Assembly (NCBI GenBank): GCA_013365325.1 | Contig: JABVXV010000023.1 | Location: 1-64,000, forward strand | From: Dipetalonema caudispina | Taxonomy: Eukaryota; Nematoda; Chromadorea; Rhabditida; Onchocercidae | Reading direction: 5' to 3' | DNA: 64,000 nt | Part shown: positions 38,901 through 52,400 of the stretch, piece after piece | Numbering within the stretch: position 1 is the stretch's first letter | How the letters are laid out: the number at the start of each line of letters is the position of its first letter | Made by a program: the position numbers and the translations under genes | The notes under the pieces: generated by a model | Told to the model about the DNA's origin: nothing | The model's input: the letters and a program-made list of their open reading frames with translations, nothing else | Databases searched by the model: none

Positions 38901-41554
38901 ATGAATTGTTCGTTCCATCATCTTTCCCTTATGATTCGTTTGGTTTTCTTTAAATGGCCTGATGGCTGCTCTCCTTCTGCACTTCAGCCTTATTCATGTC
39001 AAATGGGCAGTGGCCAATTTGACATGAATAAATCTCTCAACCAAAACGGTGACAGCAACAATAAACCACTCCCCTCTCATAATCGACTCGTTCCATTTCT
39101 CTTTTTAGGGCCTAATTGTTTAAAAAAATGTAATTTATTAGACAAGAAAGCTATAATCACACTTATTTGACATATAAACTTGGAATGTAAAACGTATTCT
39201 ATGCCTTACCGGAATTAATTGGTATGATAGAATCACACAAAGAAATGAACCGTTTCAGGAAATGAAAATACGCTGACTTATCATCCTCTAAAGAAAAATT
39301 GCCTTCATAACAAAATAATAGCCTTTGCATTGCTAACTGATATGTCAATTGGAAATATGCATTGAACATCCGGTTTTTCTGATTATATAGCTACGATAGT
39401 TCTGAGCTTATTCTTTTCTGTGAAAAGAGAAATTTTGAAAATGAAAAATGGGAAAATTGATAAGTAATAGTTGTATATGAATGATAATCACTTACATTCC
39501 AATATTTTATGGACAACAAAGATTTAAAATTGTCTTTTTTTTTTAACCGGAAACTACAAGAGAAGTGAAAAAAGGAAGATGAAAAAGAGAAAGAAAGAAG
39601 CTTAGAATTGGAACGAATATTGCATTATATAAATTTTATCCTAAAAAAATTTGAAACTTTTGCAAAAACTTTTCACTATGTTTTTCATGCTAACACCATA
39701 TAATATGATAAATATTTCCCTTGGAGGTATCTTTTTTTTTGATTTTAAAAATTGCAAAGAAGGAAACTTTGAAGATTTTTTTCTCGTCGTTATTTCGTTA
39801 TTTCCAATTGATCGCAACCAATTGGCATTGCAATAAAAATCAGTGAAAAGAACATTCCGGACATTTTCTGGATGCTTCTTTCTATGCATGATGATAAATC
39901 ATTTCGGGAATATGAACAGTTTTTTTTTCAAACCAAAAAATGAACTTTTTCAATTTGTTATATATTGAAACATTCCATGCACATTATGAATGAAATATGA
40001 AAATTTCTTTAGATATTCAATCCCTGACAACACAGGAGAAATACCGGGAATGTTCGTTGATGGAACGATCCAACGAAAATACACAAAGGTCAAATAACGT
40101 ACAACAACGGATTGTTCAAGTACCGTTACATGAACCTGCTTATCTTCATTGCACAATACCGCATTTAAAGCAAAATATGGTATCCCTTGTTTGTTTCGTT
40201 GAAAACTATTTGATTTATTGCTGAAATGGATGATTATCGATCATCTCTGCATATTTGTTAATTAAACTAAAATTTCTATCTGTTCTTAAATTCCATTCAT
40301 TCAATCAATTACGAAATCATTCGTCACAAATCTTTTATGAAATTTAAATCAATATTAACTCAAATACATTGAACAAGAAAATTTATAGCATCTTTTTTCA
40401 AATTCAAATCATTTCTTGGCATTAATTCATTTCAGGTAGCCTGGACACGTTTACGTGACGAAGCTTTGTTAACTGCTGGCGAGCAATCATTCACCACTGA
40501 TCCCAGGTTTCAGATATCGCTCAAACCATCTGAAGTTGATTGGGTATTAATTATTAGGTAAATTGGTAGTACCTTACGTTTAATTACAGCCTGTCAATCT
40601 GAAGCTAATGACGTCAACTAATATTTATGATTTATTTGCCTTTCAAGCTCATATTTAGCCGTAAATTTCCGAATTCTTCTTACTTAACGTGTTAATGAAA
40701 GGATCGTTCATTGTAGCCTAATGATAATGTAATTAAATACGCCACGTAAAATTTTTCACAAATTTATTTAAAAACATTATGCTGATGAAAACTTATCCAT
40801 TCGATACAATCGCTATAGAAGCTTACAAAAATTTATCGATTTAATTCTTTTCCAGTTTATCGATTAACTATTTGTTTTCAACAGCGTATTCACTGACCTG
40901 TTATTTACAGGCGAGTAGAAAGGTCAGATTCTGGTTGTTATCTGTGTGAAGTAAATACTGAACCGAGAAGTACCGTCTATGCCGTATATTTGAATGTTAT
41001 CGGTAAGTGTTGCAAGCTAATAAAAAAAAAAAAAAAAAAAAGTTAGTTAATCTTTATGCCGGATGCAAAAAAGCAAACAATAACCAATCGGAAATATTTC
41101 CGATGACTCATATTGATATAATATCCTCACAACTTGGATATGATGGAATATCTTCTGGCTCCACTAAATAATGGTGGGTAGACTTTTTGCCGTATAATTT
41201 AGATTTTCCAGTCCGAATTCTACTTTTCCAATCGTTGTATTTTTTCAGAAGCACGCAATGTCAAAGCGTCTTCACCACCAAGTAATTAATTTTTATACAT
41301 TTTTTGTGCGCTTAATTTTCGATTTGATCATTTTTTCCTAAAAGAACTAATTATACATGTGAGGATATATAATTTAGTTTTTTGATATTCAAGTAAATTT
41401 GCTTCGCATTTCAGTACTAATCAGTTAAAATTCTAGAAAAATCGAAAAATTATTTGCTCTTCCCTTATCACTCCTCCAATCAATCTTGAAATTTGAATTC
41501 GTTTAAATATGTATTCGAATTTTATTCATATCAACTTTTATAACACTTGTTTTT

Positions 41555-41585
<31 letters not shown>

Positions 41586-43745
41586 TGAGATTCAACGAAC
41601 GTAATATGTCGTTAAGAACATATCTTCAGAGATATGCATTAATTTCCGTTCTTTCGGGCATCATAATTATTGCTGTTATTACTTCCTGCTTGCATATGCA
41701 ATTACACGACACAAATTTAATTTTTATTGAACCGAAAACATTCTAATGTTGACATATTTAAGACGTTGTTGTACATGCAAAATACGAATATATAAAACAT
41801 TTCTTTTACAATGATATCAAAAAAAAGAAATTTCCATAACAATCATCTGAAAATTTCAAATTCTATTTGTAAGCAAAGATGTTATGCATTTAAAGCTATG
41901 AATATTTAAACATTGTCAATAATTATTTTATTAAGTCAATAATAATAATAATAATGCTAATAGTTATTGTATGAATAATTGTTTTATTCAAAGGTGATGT
42001 ATTTTAACTTAATGACCAGTACTTTTCGTCATAAAATATGGTTTATTTCAAAAAATGAAAATTAAGGCTTATCATTTATTTAAAATTAAGAGTACAATTA
42101 ATGAGAATCTTATCGTGGAAGAAACATCTTTATAAAATATATTTGCTCAATTAATAATACGTATTTATCTGGAAAATATTTCAATTCATCATAAATTTGC
42201 TTGAATTGTTTTTGTTTTCCAAGTTTTTATCGCTAATTTTAAGAGCGTACGACAAATTTGATGGCTAATATGATTGGTAATGAAGTGCTTTTGAATTGTA
42301 CGATAACTATCGGTAGTGAAACAAATAGTACAGGTGGTGAAGTGGAATGGTGGAGAGATGGACAACCGATTGATTTTAAAAATACTAAAAGTTAGTATTA
42401 AGAGTTTTAATATAATAGTCGCAGAAGTCCATTAAAATCAGACTACTGAGTCTGCACTAACAAATGTATCTTTGTGATTCTTAGCGATCTTTACGTAAAC
42501 TTCTTTACGTGAACTATTCCGTGACTGATCATTTTGGACAATTATTATTCATTGAATCGATACTTCGAGTAATATCAAAGATTTCCGAAGTAAAGCAAAA
42601 TTCTAAATCAAACAGAATAAATAGCTTTCCCATTTCGCTTCATTACCGTAATATTATATCAAAATGCAACACTTTCTAGAATATATATCAAAAGTGAAAC
42701 GAGACAGTAGAACGATCATTCATACGTTACGGATTCTTAGCGCTTCAAGTGATGATGATGGAAGTTATTCATGTAAAGCGGTTGATGCACCGGAATCAAC
42801 CCATATGCTACACGTCAATACAAGTAAATCCTCCGTTGAAAATTAAATCCGTTCATCTCATTTTATCTCTTAGTCAAATTATAAAACTTTTATTTGGTTG
42901 AAATGAAATTGAATCAATCACTTTATCCGGAATATTATAAACTAAGAAATAGAGTTTCGTCATTATCTACACTTTTTTTTTATCGAAACACGATATATTT
43001 AATTTACATCATATCATTAAAATTATTCGCCCATTATCCAATTGCTATTTCGGATGTATTTTCAACTGTTCCGGAATAAACTAATTTGCATTGCAATCCA
43101 AAGAATCAGTTGTGTCTTGGAACAATGCAATCTGTTGTTAACCTAAATTCTTAGTCAGATTTTACCATAAATGAAAAAATAATGATCTCAATGGATAACT
43201 CATCTCTTGAGGGAAGAGAAGGTGTGAGAGTAGCTAATGTTAATAAATGATTTTTCTGGGCTTAATATCAGTTTTGTTTTATAATTTTCCAAACTTATCA
43301 TGAATTTAATAATCTTCCATTAAAATTTCCTATTAGTTTGATGGTCTTTGTTCGATGATGTATGATGTAATAATTAGTTGATGACCTCTATTTGATGATG
43401 AATGACATGGTTTATGGTATTAAGTCGTGTTAGGAAATTTAATTTTATACCTACAAAGAAAGGTAAAACATTCAGCAAAAAAAAAAACCAAAGAAGGTAA
43501 CAATTGAATCTTAGTACGTGTCCCATGACACATTCTTTTGTGCCAAATTTCCGAAATTTCATTCCGGAAATGTGAAATCTTCACAGTTTTTTTTTTCAGA
43601 TTTGGCTCTACGGAATGGTAACAAAACAATTCAAAGAATATCCTGGCCTTTATTTACATTACTTTTTCTCTTTATTTCGCCTCATTTCAACTTTCTGGAT
43701 GCATTGATAGCAAACGCAAAAAGTATTCAACTTTTCAAATTATGA
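35946..43745 (+). CDS. zig-8: ZIG-8-like two-Ig-domain neuronal surface protein
   Basis: A member of the small two-Ig nematode proteins related to insect Dpr/DIP recognition proteins (family knowledge). Exons: 35946-35991 (inferred), 40013-40179, 40436-40557, 40911-41002, 41249-41281, 42244-42390, 42680-42823 and 43600-43745. Phases join throughout and give 298 residues. The inferred first exon encodes MALITALLVTFFYLQ, a signal peptide, and ends at CAAG-GTATC in exactly the phase that exon 2 needs. Ig1: the first Cys in YLHCTIPH, WTRL, DSGCYLCEV. Ig2: LLNCTI, VEWWRDG, DDGSYSCKA. The linker TNLMANMIGNEV and KYISKVKRD resemble C. elegans ZIG-8. A C-terminal hydrophobic stretch (WPLFTLLFLFISP) may be a membrane or GPI-anchor signal. 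The 4-kb first intron is by far the longest in this gene. Confidence 0.88.
38990..39031. repeat. 15-bp perfect inverted repeat, 12-base loop
   Basis: TTATTCATGTCAAAT at 38990-39004 is exactly reversed and complemented at 39017-39031. The pairing stops outside the arms. It lies in the first intron of the zig-8-like gene. Confidence 0.9.
41022..41041. repeat. poly(A) run
   Basis: Twenty consecutive A, 20 bases after a zig-8-like exon, within an intron. Confidence 0.9.
41559..41586. repeat. poly(T) run
   Basis: Twenty-eight consecutive T in a zig-8-like intron. Confidence 0.9.
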
Positions 43746-46475
43746 AAAGACAAGCCGTGTGAATGTTTTCTGAGTGTAATTATTAATTTCATTAATTCAC
43801 ATTACAGAAACGCTCTGAAGCTGCATCTGATATTTAGGCTGTCCATATGTTACAATTAATGTTACTTATTTGAAAATTTTTTTTTTTGAATTTAGAATCG
43901 TAAATAAAGACTTAATCATTACTTGCTCATTACTTGAGAGTGATTCTGAAATTCAATGTCCGTAGTTGACAGCTATTGTTTAGTGATCAAATAATTGTTG
44001 ATCACTTTTTTATGGATGAAAAAATAGCAGAAAAGAAAAAGAGAGAGAGAAAGAAAGTTCAGTTTCTGCTAGTAAAGTGCTTTTTTGAAAGTTTTGTTGA
44101 TCAGTTTCTGATTAAGCATTATTTTGAACAAAATTATATATTTGATGGAATGATTTGTTTTCTTTACATTGGAAAGAATATTTTTGCTCTAACGTTGTCT
44201 ATAAAATAACTCAAATATTGTATGGTTGTTTGAAATTGGAATTTAAAACCTTTTCTTCAGTTATGAAGTAAATAAAGATAGGAAGTCACGAGACTTCTGG
44301 AAAATCTAGGTGATCCACATGAGATTTGTGAATATTCAGAAGACTTGGTTTCATATTCAACTTGTTTCAAGTAAACGTATGTGAACTAAGTGACTTCATA
44401 CTGACGCTTTGTAATTTGAATAATCAGAAAAATTTAAATCTATAGATTATCTACAAATCTATAATCTATAAAGATCTATAGATTATCTTATTCTGGCCTT
44501 AGTTGGGCATTAACGGATTCCGAAATGTAAAACATTTCCCTATTTTCAGAAGAAGCGAACAGTCTTATTATTATTTTTTGATCTTGCTCAAGATATATAT
44601 ATATATAGAGAGAGAGAGAGGGAGAGATAGAATAAAAGTATTAGAGTAAATTTTTGAAATCTAAGATGAAATTAAAAGACTCATAAGAAAAATGGGGCAC
44701 AGAGCAAATTTATTACGAATGTTATCAGTCTGACGATCGCAATTATAGTGATCTTCCACTTTGTCATCACTACTGCATTACCGCGATCATTATAATTACT
44801 GTTGTTATGGATAACGATTCATCGATGCTCCAAATAGACAAAGCATTACATTTTTACTAGATATCTCGGGGTATTGGAGTGTTATCCAGGAACGATCATC
44901 TTTCTCAACATCTATTCTGTAATGATGATACAGATAAATGGGTCGTGAAAGAATTTCCATCCACTTACAAATACCGCATTGTCTCTCTTCCTTTTTATTT
45001 CTGATTGGTCTTTACGCCTGTCTGTTCGAATGTGTATCCGCTCATCTCATCCGGAACGTTCCTTATCCAGAGATGGTTGTCGGCCCATTTGTCTCCATAT
45101 ATCCTAACCATTGAATTTCCTGCAAGCAATTTTCGGCCGGACTAATCATCATTATCGTGTGCACAAATATCAACATGATCATCATCACATCATGCCACTC
45201 AAATAGACACATCTGATCGAAACAGAGCAGCAGCGATTTCCTGAATTCGTTTCATCTTATAAATCTGAGAAAGTCTAAATATGATACGTCTTTTTAAATT
45301 ATTTTTCCAATTTTCCTTGTTGCTTTTTTGACAGGAATACCATTCCTCATTAAATTATCATACTATTATGATTTCTAGCAATAGTAAGTGATCTCCGAAG
45401 TAAAGAAAAACATTTCGGAAATACCGTTTTTGTGAAGCTTTCATGCGTGGGGAAAAATAAGCTCTTTGAAAAATAAATGATATCATAATCGAATTACATT
45501 GATCTCATTATCATTATTACCGCTAACTTTCAACTCCAATAGCCATAAATTTTCCACCTGGAAATTTTCAATTTTTCACCTCATTAGTCATAAATTTTCC
45601 ACTTGAAAATTTCTTACAAACAACATATATTGGCTATGTAAAATTCCTAGAAATTATGGCTCTAAATTGGGATAATATTATTTTTTCTCGATATAATTGC
45701 TAAATTATGATTATTATTAATTTTAGTGGAAAAAAGATTAAGGAAATGAGATTTAATTAAAGTGTTTGATTAAAAATATTCCAGTCTTTCCACTCAAAAT
45801 CTCCAATACTATGAGAATTAATTGATAAAGCTAAAGATCTTACCTGTTGTAGGATCTATTACACCATTCCTGCAAATATTGAAATGTGGGATATGAGATG
45901 AATCACATGTCGTCGCCGTTCTTACTATTGATGAATTTCTCGAAACTTGTTATCAGGAAATGACTTGTAATGTGAGAAAAAATTAGGCACTGATCTTCTC
46001 ACTTGACTATCCTTCCCGGCCTCCTCCTCCTCCAGTGCCTTTTTCCTAGTATTCCACCTTTATACCCTCTGATCCCTTCAATCTTCTATCCATTCCTTGT
46101 TTTAACTTTTATTTTTGAAATGACTAATATTTTTTTTCTTCTTGAAAATAGTGCTTGAAGAAAAGAGCAAAGAGAATTTATCATCCGAGGAATGCATCAA
46201 AACTCATATCTTCTTTTCATTGAAGTTATCGTTACAACTATTATCATAATGACTGTCTGCAGTTTCCGCCATTTCCATTTTCATCATTACTATACTATCA
46301 TAATTAAATTTCCACTCGTCATTGTTCACTTTTCTTCGCCCTTATTTCGTTCAATTTCTCCTTAATTGTTTTCTTAAGTAACACATTCTTTCATAAATTG
46401 TTATTTTCCTTTTCGCATTAATTGAACTGAAATCTTCTTCAAACATCATTTTCGGAAAAAAGTTTGAAAAGAAAG
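43746..46475. other. intergenic between zig-8-like and cuticlin genes
   Basis: No gene was seen. It contains an ATCTATAGATT-rich cluster (44436-44490), an AT/AG microsatellite (44593-44630) and a duplicated 28-base segment (45541-45568 and 45586-45613). Confidence 0.5.
44593..44630. repeat. (AT)n(AG)n microsatellite
   Basis: About 14 bases of AT repeat pass directly into an AG repeat of about 20 bases. Confidence 0.85.
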
Positions 46476-49400
46476 ATGTTTTCCTTAACTTATGGTACGG
46501 TTGTGGCACTAATATTATCTACTGCAATATTTATCACAGCGATCGATTACGAGGACAATGATTTGGCGAAAGGTAATCCTTTGGATAGCAACTTCGAGAA
46601 TATTCCCTTGAGATACTGTGAAAGTTCGTCATTAGTACAGGGCCTAATTGTAGTACCTATTATGGTGCCTACAATAATAATCTAAAACCATCAAAGATAA
46701 AAAGATGACGAAATGACTTTAAATCTCGATTAGAAGAATGAATTCTCAATTACACAAATAATGTTGCATTGCTCAGTATCGGTCGAATTAGTTGCCGTAA
46801 TACCTGTACAATACCTGTCACTGATGGAAATATTTGTTGTTATGCTTAATTATTTGCTGATTGATTTTAAAATTAGTGCTTTCATATTATACTTCAGTAT
46901 GTCGTCCTTTGGATCGTCAACTGGATTTGTTGTTCATTCTGGATGGATCCGGTAGCGTTAGTGGAAGCACTTTTGCAACACAAATGGCTATGCTTAATAA
47001 GTTTGTTAACTTGGAATTACTGCTTTTAAATTATGTGGTATTTTAAAGAAGCTAAACTTATTGCATTATAAACTTTCGTAGTGAAATAATTTATTATTAT
47101 TGGGATAGCTAAGATGATTTATTAATTTTAGTATAATTTCATTTCAGGATAGTTGATATGATCGAAATTGGCCCGAAACATACACAAATTGCTGTGATGC
47201 AATATTCATCCTACACACGAGTCGAATTTAATTTTAGTGCCAATCCAGTTGGTTGCTGTTTCAAAGTTTCAAAAACTTCGATGTCTGTTCAAAATATAAA
47301 GTGCAGTGGGTTTTAGGAGATTCCTAAAGCAAACCCCTATTGAGCCAATTAGATTCACAAAATTTGTAGTTTCCCGGGATTCTCTCAGAACCATTCCTAG
47401 CAGATTGCACAACCAAAACGAAGGAACATTTCAGTCGGAATTATTATTTCAATCTATTACGACTAAAATTAAACGAAATTACAACCCTCGAATTCTTCAT
47501 ACTCCAATTAAATGAACTATTTTATTTGGCATAGGTATATGTATAAGCTATTATCTGATCCTTCCGGCAGAGTTCAAGTGAAGTCTGCAGGGAAAATTGG
47601 ATAATATTTGTCGAAATATAAATGACTCCCTCTGAAAATTTCCACTGACAAATGTATGAATTATTTGAAAGCGACATTTGTCAGACATTAAAAAAAATTA
47701 TTGGTTATTGAAACTCCCATCGTTCCAAACAAATGAAAATTTTTCGAGACAAAAAAAAAGAGAGTTTAAATGCGCGAAAAATGAAAGTTATTCATTTCTA
47801 AAACAGTCTTTACTAATCGTCTACTAATTAACAGATGTAGTACTTCAGATTAATTAGCTTCTTTGATTAGTTTTCACATTGTGGACCGCTCTTTCCATCG
47901 TTTATTCTTATCTCACATACAACTCAACTTTTCTTTACTTACCTAAGTGGGGATCGCAGGATTTCAGAGTATTGCAACTGCTAATATCCGTTCATTCCTG
48001 ATAGAAAGTTAGCTAATCGCATTTTCATACGCGGTAAATAATATTATACATCTTGAATTTATAAAACTGAGAAAGAGCTGAAAAGCTTAACAATGATGTT
48101 TAATTTCAAGTTCAAACAGTTTTTTTTTTTTAATGAATCATCAATTTGGCTCTAGGAGATTTAGGAAAGCAAAAAAAAAATGGTTGTGATCTATACTGGG
48201 AGATAATGCTTGCAATAAAATTCAAATTATTATTCAAACTCAAAATGGGAAGCTTGTCATGTTTCCAATTCGAAATTCTGCTGAAAATGAATTCATTTAG
48301 TTATGGAAACTTTTGTATTTGAAACTGCTATGAGAAGAAATTGTGACACTTCGATCTTCTGAAATTTCTAAATGTTGGTAATGTTCAATATTTCCTTAAA
48401 AAAATTAAAAATTTTCCAGAACAAGGAATCACTTCGTGCTTCACTCAAAAAAATTCGACATATTTCGGGGACTACGAAAACTGGCAAGGCATTAGACAAG
48501 GCTCTTCATGTTTTTCGTCATGATGGCAGTTTCGGAGCACGATTGAATCAGGATGATGTAGCACAGGTTTTCAAATAACACCACTTTTTTTAACAATTTC
48601 ATTTCTGTTCTTTCGAAATTGAAATTTTGGGAATAAAAAATTTCAATTTTGAAATTCCATTTTCCAAAGTTTCATTGAATCTTCAGGAACTTTCCACAGA
48701 AATATGAAATATGTCTGCCACATTTTTGATAAATTATAAATATTTTTTCGATCACTGCTTTGAAAAAATGCTCAGAAATTGCAAAAATCTATAATGATAG
48801 TCATCTTCGACATTTTGTCGTAAAATTTCTGATGCTGTTTAATTTAATCTCAAAATGAAGTTATTTTAGGTAGCTGTTGTTGTCACCGACGGCCATTCAC
48901 ATGATGATCCGGTACCAGCAGCAGTGCGACTTCGTCAAGCTGGTCAGTAGCAATTTCAGTGATTTCTTCAAAAATTTCGACATTTAATGAAGATTTTTCT
49001 CGTAAATGAATCTCAAATTTCAAATAAAGTTTACATTTCAATGCAAGTTTAAAATTCTAAATTTAAGTCTTAAATTTTATTTATTCTGTATTTTTATATA
49101 GGTGTCCAAATACTTACTCTTGGTATTGGTGCGCATATCAATATGGGTGAACTGTTGGAAATCACCGGCGATGAGAATCTTGCTTTTCAAAATCTGACTT
49201 CTCAGGCTTCATTGGATAAATTTGTGCAACAGTTCAAAAAGATTGCTGTTGGCGAGCATTGTGACTTTTCCCGAGGTTGGTGGCAAAATTCTTTTTAGAA
49301 TTTTTCAAGAAGACAGCTTAATAGAAGTCTAGTTTCATATGATTTTAAAATTAAGGAAACTTTCAGTAAATTCATAATTCATTCAACAGTGAGTATTGAT

Positions 49401-52400
49401 TCAATCTCCTGTTTAGAATGCAAAAAATTCTGAAAATATTGTGCGACCAAAAATGAAATAAAAGAGACAATGTTGATGACAAATATTGTCATGAAAAAAT
49501 TATATTTTAGGTCCATTTGGAGCCGAAATAAACTGTCATAGTGATTCTGTAGAGATTGTTGTCTCGACGGTGAATCCATTCTACGGACATCTTTATGTAC
49601 CTGGTCAATTTCACCATCCAGAATGTGCCACGACCGCGCGAAACTCATCTTTGAAAGAGATTCGCCTTTCAATAGACCTTACCTCTTGCAACATCCAGAA
49701 ACAGATGAAGGTAAAATAATTTTAAATTGTTCGTATTTCAATTTTTTCATCTATCTGCTTTTTAATCGTTAAGTATATCAGCTTGCCACATACATTCAAA
49801 TTGCAGTTAACCAGAACACTTTCTTCAGTACTTTCAACAATCGTAGAACACTTTTCCGAGTTCAGTAGCACTACAAGATGCTGCTTTGTAGTATCACATG
49901 AAAGAAAGTAAAATTTTTGTTGACCATTTACAGTGATCCTCTTTGATATTTCAGCAAAATCTTATGGGTGCACTATTCGAAACAAATGTTGTGTTGAAAT
50001 TTCATCCATTATATAACACAAAAGTGGACAAAGTTTTCAAGGTGCAATGTTTTTATCCTGAAAAAGCACCAAAATTGCGAAGAAAATATGTGGACAATCG
50101 AGTGGCTATTAGTGATAAGTAATATAATAATATAATGTTCTCTTGTAAGAATGCTAATCATTCAAAAGTTCTTTTCGAGGCATTTTTTTTTCTTTTTTTT
50201 TTTTTTTAACTTATTTCCGATATTTTACCAATATTCGTTAAGTTTATTTTCTCCTTGTATTTAAAATCGATTTATAGGAATAAATTACGAATGCCTTGTT
50301 CCTACAAGTTGATATCAAATTCGAAACCAAATGATAAGTGTAAATTGGAGGACATACGTGTTGGTGATCAGATTATTCATTCATGGGAATGCGATAAAGG
50401 TATGATTAATGTAATTATATTCTTAAATGTCAAATGCACTCATTGCGCAAAATAGCTACCAAAATAATTCTACAATGCACCACTTTATGCGCAAAATTTG
50501 AATTATCCATTAGAAGGTGTAGAAAATTGCGAATGTCTAACGAAAACTTAAAACGCGTAATATTTCAAAAATAAGTGTTAAAAGTAAAAAAAAAGAAGAC
50601 GCAAAAGTACTGCGAATCATCTAAGGAATTCATTCTCTTCCTTTATTGAGAATTATAATTGGTTCGAGTGAATTTCTAACTGAATTAGATTCAGTGGAAA
50701 GCATTCTATAGATAGTTAATAACTTGGAATGGAATGCATTGCAAGGCATTCCAGATAATTCCATTCTGCTAATCATCAATTCAACTGCCAGCACCGTTCT
50801 CGATGTGACACCTTGCAGATTCTTTCGATACATATCAGTCGATGCTTGTTCACAGTTGTGTCATCATCGATCTGATCAATGGTATTAACAAGACTGTCAT
50901 TGATTCGTCCGGGTATATTTTCTTTACCAAATATTTTGTCACAAATTTTGTATTAATTCATAAATAACAATATAATTTTGTTAACTTTAGATGTGCACTT
51001 GATAGTTCGGTAATGGATTCACCAGAATATGTAGAACCGTTATCAGCATTTGCTGTTGGTAAAGCAGTCAAATTTCCGGATGGTTCAATGATCAAAATGC
51101 AATGTCATCTACGATTTTGTGATCGTTTGCTGGGTGAATGTGATACCATTTTGGTATGTTCTATGCAACAGTTTTTGTAGTAATGCTTGCTGACAAATAT
51201 TTTTATTTTGGATAAGAGAAGAAGGATGAAATCCGCGCTGTCGTTATTTCATCGTTTCTTAATAATTGCAAAATTTCTATTGTTCAATCAGTGCGTACTT
51301 TTATTGAAAATAAAAAAAACTTTTTAGAGATTAAAAGCTAATAAATGGAACTTTTAGCCTCCTCGATGTCGTAGAAGTCGTCGAGCAGCAAAAAGAAGTA
51401 ATGAAAATATCAAATCCTTAAATACGCCTTTGGAAGTAAGACATGCAAAATTCAAAACTTTCCTGTTCAAATTTGTTTCATTTCTCAAAAAAATACATTT
51501 TCAAGAACTCGAATGTACTTCATAAATTTTATTTTTTATTTGTCGAAATTCAGGAAATGAATCGATCCTGGGATTTCACAGGTTCCACTGATGGCGATGA
51601 TGAATACGAGGAAGAAAGTGCAGAAGCGATAACCATTGCTATAGCATCAACGACAGCAACGACAACAACGACCACTTTAACAGCAGTACCACTACTAACT
51701 TTTCATCCTTCACAGCAGGAGAAATGTTTGAATTTTGTATTAAAGGTTTTTAGGATAAAATGTAAAAGTTTAGCTTAAAATTTCAACTCTTTCTTGTTGC
51801 TACAATTTGAAAATCTTTACTTCTATAGCTCTCTCCAAAACAAAAAAAAAAATTCTGATTTTATATTTGACCTATTCCCAAATTTTTCCAATTGATAAAA
51901 AATTCAAACATTTAGTAATGCCATCACGTCGACGTTTAACTATTGTGGAACGTTTATCTACATCAGGAAGCCATTCGGTCAGATCATTACCACTTTTATT
52001 AGCACCTAGCAATTTCGATACATCTTCTTATCCCCGCGGGAAACTGATCAATGGTGAAGAAGCACCATTTGGTATTTCATTATCACAAACTAATAGGTTG
52101 GTTTTTATTTCTTTCTACTAAAAAAAAAAAAAAAAATATTTTCTCCACTATTAAATGCAGCATACCACAACAACTTTACAGTACCCTCAATTGACGGGTA
52201 ACATTCAATGCTATCTTCTATAACACTTACGTGATTTGTAACGTAAATCCCTAAAATAATTAATCGGAATATAAACATAACTATTTTACAGATGGAAGTT
52301 ATATAATTGAACGTTCTCCATAAGTTTCAGCCAATCTTCGAACGGTCATCCGCGTATTATTGATTTTCCAGTTGGTGGTATGGATGTTAAAATTAATACA

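Noticed and set aside
38901..39170. 89-codon + frame around the 38990 hairpin
   Set aside because: The frame includes both arms of the inverted repeat and has no domain or splice context.
39181..39205. Resemblance to a mir-1 seed (TGGAATGTAAA)
   Set aside because: The match stops after the seed and no fold-back precursor was seen around it.
46573..46623. Longer version of cuticlin exon 1
   Set aside because: Also phase-compatible, but its donor (GAAA-GTTCG) is weaker than AAAG-GTAATC at 46573; left as an alternative.
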